Source: SIG440 sp045586925
GTDB taxonomy: Bacteria > Bacillota > Clostridia > Monoglobales > Monoglobaceae
Direction: 5' to 3'
DNA length: 64,000 bases
Assembly: GCA_045586925.1 (NCBI GenBank)
Contig: JAZNBG010000011.1
Coordinates: 1 to 64,000 of the forward strand
Below are positions 44,523 through 52,817 of the stretch, piece after piece (position 1 is the first letter of the stretch; the number at the start of each line of letters is the position of its first letter). The position numbers and the translations under genes were made by a program. The notes below the pieces were generated by a model. That model ran no database searches. It worked only from the letters and a program-made list of their open reading frames with translations, and was not told where the DNA came from.

Positions 44523-45719
44523 TTAAAATTCTTCCTTGATGTATTTTTCGATTCTGTCAAGACCTTCTTTAATTGTTTCCATTGATGTAGCATACGAAAG
44601 ACGTACATATCCGTCAATTCCAAAGCCTTCGCTGGGAACAAGTGCAACAAGGGCACGGTCTAAAATATCAGCACAAAGCTCGCTTGCACTATTAAACACC
44701 TTGCCGTAAAGTTTCTTGCCAAGAAGTGCCCTTACGTTCATAAATATATAAAATGCACCATTTGGGTTTTTGCAACTGATTCCTTCAATTGAATTAATTC
44801 TTTCAACCATATAATCTCTGCGCTTGATATATTCTGCACGCATTACGTCAATAGATGACTGGTCGCCATTTAATGCCTCAACCGATGCAAACTGTGCAAT
44901 TGAGTTGGGGTTTGAGGTTGCGTGGCTCTGGATGTTGGACATAGCCTTTGCAAGTTCTGCATTTGAGGCGGTAAACCCAATTCTCCAGCCTGTCATTGCA
45001 TAAGCCTTTGCCATACCGTTTACTATAACAGTAAGGTTCTTTATCTCGTCACCAAGAGTTGCAATGTTTATATGTTCGCCCTCGTAGACAAGCTTTTCGT
45101 ATATCTCGTCAAAAATAACGTAAATATTGTTCTTTACAGCGATTTCTGCAATCTTTTCAAGCTCTTCCTTTGCATATACCATACCGGTAGGATTGCTTGG
45201 CGTGTTAAGAACCAATGCACGTGTTTTGGGGGTAATGTGCTTTTCAAGGTCTTCGGGTGAAAACTTAAAGTTTGTTTCTTCAGTAGTATTAAGATATACA
45301 GGAACACCGTCAGCCATTTTAACCATTTCGGGATAGCTTACCCAGAAAGGCGCGGGGATAATAACCTCGTCACCAGGCTCACAAATTGCCATAAAGATAT
45401 TGGTAAGACAGTGCTTGCCGCCATTGCTGACAACAATGTTTTCAATACCGTAATCAAGACCTGTGTCCCTTTTTATTTTTGCACAAACTGCCTCTTTTAA
45501 TTCAATAGTACCAGACGCTGGTGTGTATCTTGTGTGACCTGTTTCAATTGCCTTGATACCTGCCGCTCTTACATTTTCAGGGGTAGCAAAATCAGGCTCG
45601 CCTGCACCGAAACCAACTACCGGTATACCCTGTTTCTTCATCTGCTTAAACTTTGCATCAAGCGACAGGGTAGGTGAAGGGCTGATGCTCTTCGCTTTCT
45701 TAGAAATATATGTTTGCAT
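44523..45719 (-). CDS. aspC: Class I PLP aminotransferase, aspartate aminotransferase type
   Basis: 398 residues. The PLP-binding lysine is Lys238 in NGMAKAYAMTGWRIGF. The cofactor contacts NTPSNPTG and FDEIYEKL and the N-terminal substrate loop FGAGEPDFATP are those of the aspartate/prephenate aminotransferase Ib group. It transfers an amino group between aspartate and 2-oxoglutarate or related acids. The gene symbol is by class; exact substrate range is not readable. Confidence 0.9.
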   Translation of the reverse strand: MQTYISKKAKSISPSPTLSLDAKFKQMKKQGIPVVGFGAGEPDFATPENVRAAGIKAIETGHTRYTPASGTIELKEAVCAKIKRDTGLDYGIENIVVSNGGKHCLTNIFMAICEPGDEVIIPAPFWVSYPEMVKMADGVPVYLNTTEETNFKFSPEDLEKHITPKTRALVLNTPSNPTGMVYAKEELEKIAEIAVKNNIYVIFDEIYEKLVYEGEHINIATLGDEIKNLTVIVNGMAKAYAMTGWRIGFTASNAELAKAMSNIQSHATSNPNSIAQFASVEALNGDQSSIDVMRAEYIKRRDYMVERINSIEGISCKNPNGAFYIFMNVRALLGKKLYGKVFNSASELCADILDRALVALVPSEGFGIDGYVRLSYATSMETIKEGLDRIEKYIKEEF

Positions 45720-45798
45720 TTAAACTCTCCTAACTGTCGGAAATTACATTAAATTATATTGTAATACAAAATACAATAAATTTCAACCTTTTTTTATG

Positions 45799-46731
45799 TT
45801 AAATTAGAATTTTTTTACACAGACTTAAAAAGTTGCCCGATGCAATCTTTTTTATAAGCAAATCGGTATAACCGCATTTTTGCATCTCATCAAACAATTT
45901 ATAGATATCCTGAACACCTTCTACTCCTTCAGGCAGACTTGACATACCATCAAAATCACAACCAAAACCAATGTTGTTTTCTCCGCCAAGAGCAAGAATA
46001 TGTTCGATATGTGCCAAAACATCCTTTATACTGCATCTATCACCACCGATAAACTCAGAATAAAGATTAACACCTATACATCCTCCGTTTTTTATTATTG
46101 CACAAATTTGTTCGTCGCTAAGATTTCGGGGATGGGAGCAAAGTTTTTTTGCATTTGAATGTGTTGCGGCAATGGGACACTCGGTTGCATCAATAACATC
46201 CCAAAAACCTTTTTCTGAAATATGGGATACATCAATAAGCATACCCAATTCATTCATTTTTGAAACAACGCTCCGTCCAAAATCGGTCAGTCCTGCTCCC
46301 TGCTTTTCGCCTATTCCACCCGAAATTTCGTTTGAATAGTTCCACGTCAAGGTCATTGCACGGACACCACGTTCATAAAAATAATTCAGGTTTTCAATTT
46401 TACCTTCAAGCGCCTCTCCGCCTTCGATGCTCAAAAGTGCAGCAAGCCTGCATTTATTTAATGCCATGCTGATATCCTCTGAATTTAAACAATGACAAAC
46501 TCTGTCCTGAGCCTTATCAATTTCATAAAAATATCTGTCAATAAGCTGATTACACCTTTTAAATGGCGGTAAATTATCATTTTCTTTATCAATAAATGCA
46601 GCAAAAATCTGTATATACCCGTCATACAAATCCAGTCGATTTAAGTCTATATGATATAAATTATCCACGATATTGCCGCCAAAATCGCATATCCTTTGCA
46701 CAGTATCGCAATGTGCATCAAAAACTGTCAT
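45799..46731 (-). CDS. Membrane dipeptidase (renal dipeptidase family, M19)
   Basis: 310 residues. The metal site is complete: FDAHCDTV at the N-terminus, the Glu in LSIEGGEAL, and histidines in IDVSHISEKGF and AATHSNAKKLCSHPRNL, with GFGCDFDGM near the end. M19 enzymes cleave dipeptides, including D-configured ones, and may recycle cell-wall or dietary peptides. No signal peptide, so it acts in the cytoplasm. The start overlaps the end of yraN and has GGAGG. Confidence 0.88.
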   Translation of the reverse strand: MTVFDAHCDTVQRICDFGGNIVDNLYHIDLNRLDLYDGYIQIFAAFIDKENDNLPPFKRCNQLIDRYFYEIDKAQDRVCHCLNSEDISMALNKCRLAALLSIEGGEALEGKIENLNYFYERGVRAMTLTWNYSNEISGGIGEKQGAGLTDFGRSVVSKMNELGMLIDVSHISEKGFWDVIDATECPIAATHSNAKKLCSHPRNLSDEQICAIIKNGGCIGVNLYSEFIGGDRCSIKDVLAHIEHILALGGENNIGFGCDFDGMSSLPEGVEGVQDIYKLFDEMQKCGYTDLLIKKIASGNFLSLCKKILI

Positions 46732-47115
46732 TTATACCTCCAGAATTACCTGCTGAATATGATTAATGTTTTCCACGTCAAAGCTATTGCCGGTAAACAT
46801 ACCAAAAACCTCAATAATATCAAAGCGAATATTAAGGTTGGTGGGGTTTTCCATAATATACCACCTTGCAGAATTTACAATCCGCTGCTTTTTATAGTAT
46901 GTAACAGCCTGAGCAGGTGTTCCAAACTCGGCAGAGCTACGGGTTTTTACCTCGACAAAAACCAAATCCTCACCATTTTGGGCGATAATATCTATCTCAC
47001 CCATTTTATTTTTATAATTGCATTTCAGAATTTTGTAACCCTGAGATTTAAGAAATTCTGCCGCTGCATCTTCGCCAAGTCTGCCCTGCATTTTGTTAAA
47101 AAAGCCTTTTCTCAT
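46732..47115 (-). CDS. yraN: YraN family (UPF0102) putative endonuclease
   Basis: 127 residues. The nuclease-like core GRLGEDAAAEFLKSQGYKILKC, then GEIDIIAQNGEDLVFVEVKTRS, is the family's restriction-endonuclease fold with D-ExK. Function in the cell is not established, although it is nearly always next to rnhB. The ATG at 47115 overlaps the rnhB stop by four bases (ATGA); a longer in-frame reading to 47190 would lie inside rnhB. Confidence 0.88.
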   Translation of the reverse strand: MRKGFFNKMQGRLGEDAAAEFLKSQGYKILKCNYKNKMGEIDIIAQNGEDLVFVEVKTRSSAEFGTPAQAVTYYKKQRIVNSARWYIMENPTNLNIRFDIIEVFGMFTGNSFDVENINHIQQVILEV

Positions 47116-47711
47116 TTTCCCAACACCTTTGCAGTCATAAAGGATTTTCTGTGAATGGGCAGAACACCGTATTTCTGTATTGCCTCGCAATGAACTTTTG
47201 TTCCGTAACCTTTGTGTTTGGCAAATCCGTATTCGGGATATTCCTTGTCAAGCTCAACCATAAGTCTGTCACGGCTTACCTTTGCTAAGATTGATGCCGC
47301 CGCAATCGTTTGGGATTTTGCATCACCCTTTACAACATATCTGTACGGAATATCATATGGAATTTTATCGTTTCCGTCTATAATTACAAAATCTGCAGGT
47401 ACATCAAGATTTTTTACCGCATTATGCATTGCAAGCGAGGTTGCCTGTTTTATATTTATTTCGTCAATCACATCGGGCGATGCAAATTCAATTGAATACG
47501 CAATAGCCGACTCAATTATCACATCAAAAAGCTGTTCACGTTTTTTTTCGGTAAGTTTTTTGGAATCGTTAATGCCCTCAATAACCAAATCCTCAGGCAG
47601 AATAACCGCCGCAGCACATACAGGGCCCGCAAGAGGTCCTCTGCCTGCCTCGTCAACGCCTGCAATCAGTTTGTAGCCTTCATTGTATAAAGAATTTTCA
47701 ATTTCTTTCAT
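47112..47711 (-). CDS. rnhB: Ribonuclease HII
   Basis: 199 residues. The opening LIAGVDEAGRGPLAGPV carries the DEG active-site triad, with further acids in VIIDGNDKIPY and the Asp of SRDRLMVELD. It removes ribonucleotides from DNA and RNA primers. GGAGG lies right before the ATG at 47711; an upstream in-frame codon at 47768 has none. Order rbgA-rnhB-yraN on one strand is common in Firmicutes. Confidence 0.95.
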   Translation of the reverse strand: MKEIENSLYNEGYKLIAGVDEAGRGPLAGPVCAAAVILPEDLVIEGINDSKKLTEKKREQLFDVIIESAIAYSIEFASPDVIDEINIKQATSLAMHNAVKNLDVPADFVIIDGNDKIPYDIPYRYVVKGDAKSQTIAAASILAKVSRDRLMVELDKEYPEYGFAKHKGYGTKVHCEAIQKYGVLPIHRKSFMTAKVLGK

Positions 47712-47770
47712 ATATTTTCCTCCAAAAAATGAGCAGATATACGAAAATATATCTGCCCAAGATGTCAATT

Positions 47771-48631
47771 TTACGGTTTTTCTAAAGTAATTCTGCCAAT
47801 CTTTGCGGCTCTGAATTCGTCGAGTACAAGATTTGCCGCACGAAGGGTATCAATATTACCGCCCGATACGATACATCCACGCTTTTTGCCGATAAGCTCC
47901 AAAAGTTCAAAATCATCATACTCGTCAAGGTTTTCATCAAGCTTAAATCTGGATATCAGTAAATCGCAATAATTATTTCGCAAGAAGCCAATCAGATAAA
48001 ATGCAAGCTCCTCGACATCCATAATTTCATCTTTGATTCCGCCGGTGAATGCAATTCGTCTGCCCACCTCAACATCTTCGAACTTGGGCCACAAGATACC
48101 CGGTGTATCAAGAAGTTCATATTTGCCCGAAACCCTTATCCACTGTTTTGCGGTGGTAATACCTGGTCGGTCACCCACTTTTGCGGCAGCTCTGCCTGAG
48201 AGTCGGTTAATAAACGACGATTTGCCCACATTGGGTATACCCACAACAAGCATTTTTACTGCACGTCGCATCATACCCTTTTCGCTTTCTCTGGCAAATT
48301 TATCAGCAAGAACTTTGTCAATTGCAGAGTCAATACCTTTTAATCCTTTTCCTGAAAGGCTGTCTGCCAGAACGGTACAAATACCCAATTTCTCGAAATA
48401 TTTCAGCCATAAATCGTTTGCGGTTGGGTCTGCAATGTCACTTTTATTTAAAACAAGCACACGGGGCTTTTTGCCCACAATTCTGTCAATTTCGGGGTTT
48501 CGTGACGAAAGCGGAAGCCTTGCATCCACAAGTTCTATCACAACATCAACCAATTTCAGATTTTCGGTGATAAGCTTGCGGGTTTTTGCCATATGCCCCG
48601 GAAACCATTGTATCTGCATTAAAATTTCCAT
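47771..48631 (-). CDS. rbgA: Ribosome biogenesis GTPase RbgA (YlqF)
   Basis: About 286 residues. It begins IQWFPGHMAKT and has the circularly permuted GTPase order: G4 LNKSDIAD, then G1 GIPNVGKSSFI, the G2 threonines GITTAKQW and G3 DTPGILWP. RbgA acts late in 50S assembly. The C-terminal ANTAR-like helical domain is present. The start is slightly uncertain: ATGs at 48631 and 48619 and a GTG at 48646 are in frame. Confidence 0.92.
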   Translation of the reverse strand: MEILMQIQWFPGHMAKTRKLITENLKLVDVVIELVDARLPLSSRNPEIDRIVGKKPRVLVLNKSDIADPTANDLWLKYFEKLGICTVLADSLSGKGLKGIDSAIDKVLADKFARESEKGMMRRAVKMLVVGIPNVGKSSFINRLSGRAAAKVGDRPGITTAKQWIRVSGKYELLDTPGILWPKFEDVEVGRRIAFTGGIKDEIMDVEELAFYLIGFLRNNYCDLLISRFKLDENLDEYDDFELLELIGKKRGCIVSGGNIDTLRAANLVLDEFRAAKIGRITLEKP

Positions 48632-48770
48632 AGCCTTTCTGCCCACAAAAAATAATAGATTTTATACACTCTTAACGTGGGCAGATAAGGTGTATAATGG
48701 GAATAATGCACATCATTAAGCTTTTTTCAAGCTTTGCACGGTCTGTGCATTTTGCTGCAGCCCCTTACCT

Positions 48771-49394
48771 CTATTCTTCAAAAGAATAATCTGTATTGCC
48801 CATATTATCAAGCGGCCAGAATCTGAATACTGCGTGACCTGTGATATCATCCACCGAAACAGGACCTATTTCACGGCTGTCTTTGCTATTGTTGCGGTTA
48901 TCACCCATAACAAACACCTGATCCTCGCCGATTACAAGCGGATTTTCAAGGCTGAACTTGCCTTTTGCAATCTGCTTATTAATATAGCTTCCTGAGCGAC
49001 GTGTTGGCTCTGCAATATACGGCTCGTCAATTATCTCGCCGTTTACATAAACATCGTTTGTATCAAAGTCGATAAATAGTGTATCCCCCTCGGTTGCAAT
49101 TACACGCTTGATATAAAATGGTGCATTGGGGTCGCCTGTTTCAACAATTACAACATCGCCTCTTTCGGGAGTGTAAAACAGCTTGTTTACATACATACGG
49201 TCAGCGTGCTGAAGTGTTGGCTCCATTGATTGACCGTCTACCCTTGCAAGTGTCATAACAAATGTTTTAAGCAGCAAAGCAATGACAACTGCAATAACTA
49301 TAGTTTTAACCCATTCCCACATTTCTTTTTTCCAATCTGTTCCGGAGGTTTTTTCCTCAGAAACCTCTACATTTGAATTTTCATAATTTTCCAT
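48771..49394 (-). CDS. lepB: Signal peptidase I
   Basis: 207 residues with one N-terminal membrane helix (VKTIVIAVVIALLLKTFVM). The catalytic Ser is in VDGQSMEPTL and the Lys in FYIKRVIATEGD; GDNRNNSKDSREIG is the third family box. It removes signal peptides from exported proteins outside the membrane, which the many secreted proteins of this window will need. The ATG at 49394 has AAGGTGA; the longer in-frame reading to 49568 has no support and overlaps rplS. Confidence 0.95.
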   Translation of the reverse strand: MENYENSNVEVSEEKTSGTDWKKEMWEWVKTIVIAVVIALLLKTFVMTLARVDGQSMEPTLQHADRMYVNKLFYTPERGDVVIVETGDPNAPFYIKRVIATEGDTLFIDFDTNDVYVNGEIIDEPYIAEPTRRSGSYINKQIAKGKFSLENPLVIGEDQVFVMGDNRNNSKDSREIGPVSVDDITGHAVFRFWPLDNMGNTDYSFEE

Positions 49395-49464
49395 AATAAT
49401 CACCTTTAAATAAATATAGATAGTGAAATGGCAGGTATTATGAAAATACCCGCCATATTGGATG

Positions 49465-49806
49465 CTAAATCTTCTCTTTAACCTTAGCAGCCTTACCAAC
49501 TCTGTCACGGAGATAGTAGAGCTTCGCACGTCTAACTTTACCACGTCTTGAAACTTCAATACGGTCAATGTTAGGTGAATTTACGGGGAATGTTCTTTCA
49601 ACACCAACGCCGTAAGAAATTCTTCTTACTGTGAATGTTTCACGAATTCCGCCGTGGTTTTTCTTGATGATTGTTCCTTCGAACATCTGAACTCTTTCTC
49701 TGTTTCCTTCTTTTACCTTAACATATACGCGAACTGTGTCACCGATGTTAAGCTGGGGAAGATCAGTTCTGATCTGTTCCTGTGTAATCTGGTCTAAAAT
49801 GTTCAT
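49465..49806 (-). CDS. rplS: 50S ribosomal protein L19
   Basis: 113 residues, full length for the family. NIGDTVRVYVKVKEGNRERVQMFEG and ETFTVRRISYGVGVERTFP are L19 hallmarks, and KVRRAKLYYLRDRVGKAAKVKE closes it. It sits at the 30S-50S interface. The start at 49806 has AAAGG nine bases upstream. It is preceded by its own promoter and a leader hairpin. The rplS-lepB-rbgA-rnhB order is a standard Firmicutes cluster. Confidence 0.97.
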   Translation of the reverse strand: MNILDQITQEQIRTDLPQLNIGDTVRVYVKVKEGNRERVQMFEGTIIKKNHGGIRETFTVRRISYGVGVERTFPVNSPNIDRIEVSRRGKVRRAKLYYLRDRVGKAAKVKEKI

Positions 49807-49893
49807 TTTATACATCCTTTCTATTTCAGATATTCATACCATACAGCCTCCAGATAGACTATAAGCAGAGGACTACCCATAATTAACTCAATG
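49807..49893 (-). ncRNA. Putative L19 leader RNA
   Basis: The transcribed leader before rplS holds the hairpin AGTCCTC/GGAGGCT (49868-49874 and 49845-49851 on the plus strand, as GAGGACT and AGCCTCC). Firmicutes often carry an L19 leader motif at this place for autogenous control. The match is by position and one hairpin only. Confidence 0.45.
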
Positions 49894-49922
49894 AGTATAA
49901 CACACTTTTTTCCAAAATGCAA
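49894..49922 (-). promoter_or_regulatory. Promoter of rplS
   Basis: On the minus strand TTGCAT and TATACT are 17 bases apart, about 88 bases before the rplS start codon. Confidence 0.65.
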
Positions 49923-49945
49923 TAGTTTTTTCAAAAATTTTTCAC

Positions 49946-50791
49946 TTAATCCATTTTTCGAAATTTTGCAGGCGAAATATTTTTGTAAGCCTTAAAAGTT
50001 TTAATGAAATAACTTAAATCGTTAAACCCACACGAAAAAGCAATTTCTGTCACGCTCTGGTCAGAATTAAGCAGCTTTTGTGATGCCTTTTCTATCCGAT
50101 AGCCATTTAAATACTCAACAGGTGTTTTACCTGTCATTTCCTTAAAGAAATAGCAAAAATATTTTGGTGACATCCCTGCCGCTTTTGCCATATCCGCAAG
50201 CGCTAGTTGTATATTATAATTATCTCTCAAAAAAGTAAGCACTTTTTTGAGTTTTGGAATATTTTTATTGTTATGCAGCGATGTATCAGAATTCACTGCA
50301 CTATAAAGATGCTCGTCAACAATTATCCCAAGCATTTCATAAAGCGTGCCAATTACCCTGAATTTATAACCCGAGGATTTATTTTTAATTGCGTCAAACA
50401 CATTGTCCAGCGCAGTATGAAAATCTGATTTTTCTGCGGCATTATATTCCCTTATTGCAAATTCGCGGTTTAAAATGCTCTCCACAAAAAAACGACAGCT
50501 ATATGTATCTGTATAAAGAAAATCAATATGAAAAATCAAACATTCGTATACACAGTTATCAGGGCTGGCTGCGTGAACTGTTTCGGGATTTGCAAACACA
50601 ACATCCCCCTCTTTTGCAGTATAGTTACGATTGTCAAGTCTCACTTTTAGCTCTCCCTGTAAAACCCTTATAATTTCAAGCTCGGAATGCCAATGTGCAG
50701 ACATCTCATAACGTGTATGATTTTTGTCTACAAAATAGTATTCTATGGGGAAATCTGCCGTTCCTCTTTGCATTAATTCGTTGTAAATCAT
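49946..50791 (-). CDS. AraC-family regulator, divergent from fucI
   Basis: 281 residues. The N-terminal cupin has MSAHWHSELEIIRVLQGELK and GDVVFANPETVHAASP. The C-terminal AraC domain (about 180-281) has LALADMAKAAGMSPKYFCYFFKEMTG and VTEIAFSCGFNDLSYFIKTFKAY. It lies 126 bases from fucI and reads away from it, so it likely controls fucose or related deoxy-sugar use. The start at 50791 has GGTGA; the longer reading to 50860 crosses the promoter dyad. Confidence 0.9.
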   Translation of the reverse strand: MIYNELMQRGTADFPIEYYFVDKNHTRYEMSAHWHSELEIIRVLQGELKVRLDNRNYTAKEGDVVFANPETVHAASPDNCVYECLIFHIDFLYTDTYSCRFFVESILNREFAIREYNAAEKSDFHTALDNVFDAIKNKSSGYKFRVIGTLYEMLGIIVDEHLYSAVNSDTSLHNNKNIPKLKKVLTFLRDNYNIQLALADMAKAAGMSPKYFCYFFKEMTGKTPVEYLNGYRIEKASQKLLNSDQSVTEIAFSCGFNDLSYFIKTFKAYKNISPAKFRKMD

Positions 50792-50829
50792 ATCATTCAC
50801 CAAAAACTGAATATTGTTATACTTTTTTC

Positions 50830-50857
50830 CATTATACCACAAGTAATTAGTATAATG
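50830..50857. promoter_or_regulatory. Dyad with back-to-back -10 boxes between araC-type gene and fucI
   Basis: CATTATAC (50830-50837) and GTATAATG (50850-50857) are perfect inverted arms 12 bases apart. Each arm holds a TATAAT box for one of the two divergent genes, so the same site can set both promoters. The -35 boxes are poor, in keeping with an activator. Confidence 0.5.
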
Positions 50858-50917
50858 CAAGTATATAATTATATTGTAGAAAATAATTTATTTTACATAA
50901 ACAAGGAGGAAATAAAA

Positions 50918-52756
50918 ATGGCAAAAAACAGATATATTGGCGATTATCCTGCAATCGGAATCAGACCAATAGTTGATGGAAGACGCGGCCCTATGCAGCT
51001 TAGAGAAAGCCTTGAAGAACAGGTTATGGCTATGGCTAATGCTGCAAAAAAACTTTTTGAAGAAAACCTTTATTATTCAAATGGTGAACCTGTAAGAGTT
51101 GTTATGGCTGATACATCAATCGGTCGTGTTCCAGAAGCTGCCGCTTGTGCAGACAAATTCAAGAAGGAAGGCGTAGCAATTACTCTTTCAGTTACACCTT
51201 GCTGGTGTTACGGCTCAGAAACAATGGATATGGACCCCACAACAATTAAAGGTGTATGGGGCTTTAACGGCACCGAAAGACCAGGGGCAGTTTATCTTGC
51301 AGCAGTTCTTGCAGGACACGCACAAAAAGGTCTTCCTGCCTTTGGCATTTATGGTCACGAGGTACAGGACAGAGATCAGGTTGCAGATATTCCTGAGGAT
51401 GTAAAAGAAAAGCTTCTCCGTTTCGGCAGAGCTGCTGTTGCAGTTGCTACAATGAGAGGCAAATCATATCTTCAGATTGGTTCACAGTGTATGGGTATTG
51501 CAGGTTCAATTATCGATCAGGATTTTATGGAAAGCTATCTTGGTATGAGAGTTGAATCCGTTGACGAGGTTGAAATTCTCAGACGTATGGAAGAAGGTAT
51601 TTATAATGAAGAAGAATACCAAAAAGCACTCAAATGGACTCGTGAACACTGCAAGGAAGGCAGAGATGACAACCCTGAGTCTGTTGAATTTCTTGGCGAG
51701 AACAGAAAAATTAAGTTTACAGACGAAGAAAAAGATAAGCAGTGGGAATTTACTGTTAAGATGTACTGCATTATCAAGGACTTGATGGCAGGAAACAAAA
51801 ATCTTCCTGATGCATTTGAAGAGGAAAAAGTCGGACACAACGCAATCGCAGGCGGTTTTCAGGGACAAAGACAATGGACAGACCATTGGCCCAACTGCGA
51901 CTATCCAGAAGCCCTTCTTTCTTCATCATTCGACTATGAAGGTGCAAGAGAACCATATACACTTGCAACAGAAAACGACGTTCTTAACGGACTTGGTATG
52001 CTCTTTATGAGATTGCTTACACACAGAGCACAGATTTTTGCTGATGTTCGTACATACTGGTCAGGCGACGCAACCGAAAGAGTTACAGGCTATAAGCTTG
52101 AAGGCAAGGCAAAAGAATCCGACGGTATCATCCACCTTCTTAACTCAGGTGCGGCTTGTCTTGATGCTTGCGGTGAATGTACAGACGAAAATGGCAACGC
52201 TATTATGAAAAAATGGTGGGAAGTTACCGATGAAGATATCAAGAAGATGACCGATGCAACCGTTTGGTGCGAAGCAGGCTTTGATAACTTCAGAGGCGGC
52301 GGCTTCTCAAGCCACTATACAACAAGAGCAGAAATGCCCTGCACAATGATAAGACTTAACCTTGTTCACGGACTTGGCCCCGTTCTTCAGATTGCTGAAG
52401 GCTGGACAGTAAAGCTCCCCGACGAAGTTTCTGATACACTTATGGAAAGAACAAACCCCACATGGCCTTGCACCTGGTTTGCTCCAAGATGTGACGGCAA
52501 AGAAGGCAGCCCCTTCAAAACTGCATATGAGGTTATGCAGAACTGGGGTGCAAACCACGGCGCTATCAGCTATGGCCACATCGGTGCAGACCTTATAACA
52601 ATGTGCTCAATGCTGAGAATTCCTGTTTGTATGCACAACGTTCCTGAAGACAAAATCTTCAGACCGGCTGCATGGAATGCATTTGGTATGGATAAAGAAG
52701 GTCAGGACTACCGTGCTTGCCAGACATATGGACCTTTGTACAAAAACATCAGATAA
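50918..52756 (+). CDS. fucI: L-fucose isomerase
   Basis: 612 residues, the normal length. IGIRPIVDGRRGPMQLRESLE and the metal-site phrases SVTPCWCYGSETMDMD, YGHEVQDRDQVAD and WCEAGFDNFRGGGFSSHYTTR are those of FucI. It converts L-fucose to L-fuculose (and D-arabinose to D-ribulose) with Mn2+. AGGAGG precedes the ATG at 50918; a longer reading to 50855 has no site. The facing rhamnulokinase-type gene suggests use of fucose and perhaps rhamnose, though no aldolase is in the window. Confidence 0.95.
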   Translation: MAKNRYIGDYPAIGIRPIVDGRRGPMQLRESLEEQVMAMANAAKKLFEENLYYSNGEPVRVVMADTSIGRVPEAAACADKFKKEGVAITLSVTPCWCYGSETMDMDPTTIKGVWGFNGTERPGAVYLAAVLAGHAQKGLPAFGIYGHEVQDRDQVADIPEDVKEKLLRFGRAAVAVATMRGKSYLQIGSQCMGIAGSIIDQDFMESYLGMRVESVDEVEILRRMEEGIYNEEEYQKALKWTREHCKEGRDDNPESVEFLGENRKIKFTDEEKDKQWEFTVKMYCIIKDLMAGNKNLPDAFEEEKVGHNAIAGGFQGQRQWTDHWPNCDYPEALLSSSFDYEGAREPYTLATENDVLNGLGMLFMRLLTHRAQIFADVRTYWSGDATERVTGYKLEGKAKESDGIIHLLNSGAACLDACGECTDENGNAIMKKWWEVTDEDIKKMTDATVWCEAGFDNFRGGGFSSHYTTRAEMPCTMIRLNLVHGLGPVLQIAEGWTVKLPDEVSDTLMERTNPTWPCTWFAPRCDGKEGSPFKTAYEVMQNWGANHGAISYGHIGADLITMCSMLRIPVCMHNVPEDKIFRPAAWNAFGMDKEGQDYRACQTYGPLYKNIR

Positions 52757-52775
52757 TTCTATATATATGCAACAT

Positions 52776-52805
52776 AAAAGGAGATGCAATTTGCATCTCC
52801 TTTTT
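52776..52805. terminator. Bidirectional terminator between fucI and rhaB
   Basis: AAAAGGAGATGCAA and TTTGCATCTCCTTTT form a nearly loop-free hairpin with A- and T-runs at the ends, placed between two convergent genes. Confidence 0.8.
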
Positions 52806-52817
52806 GTGTATTAAGCT

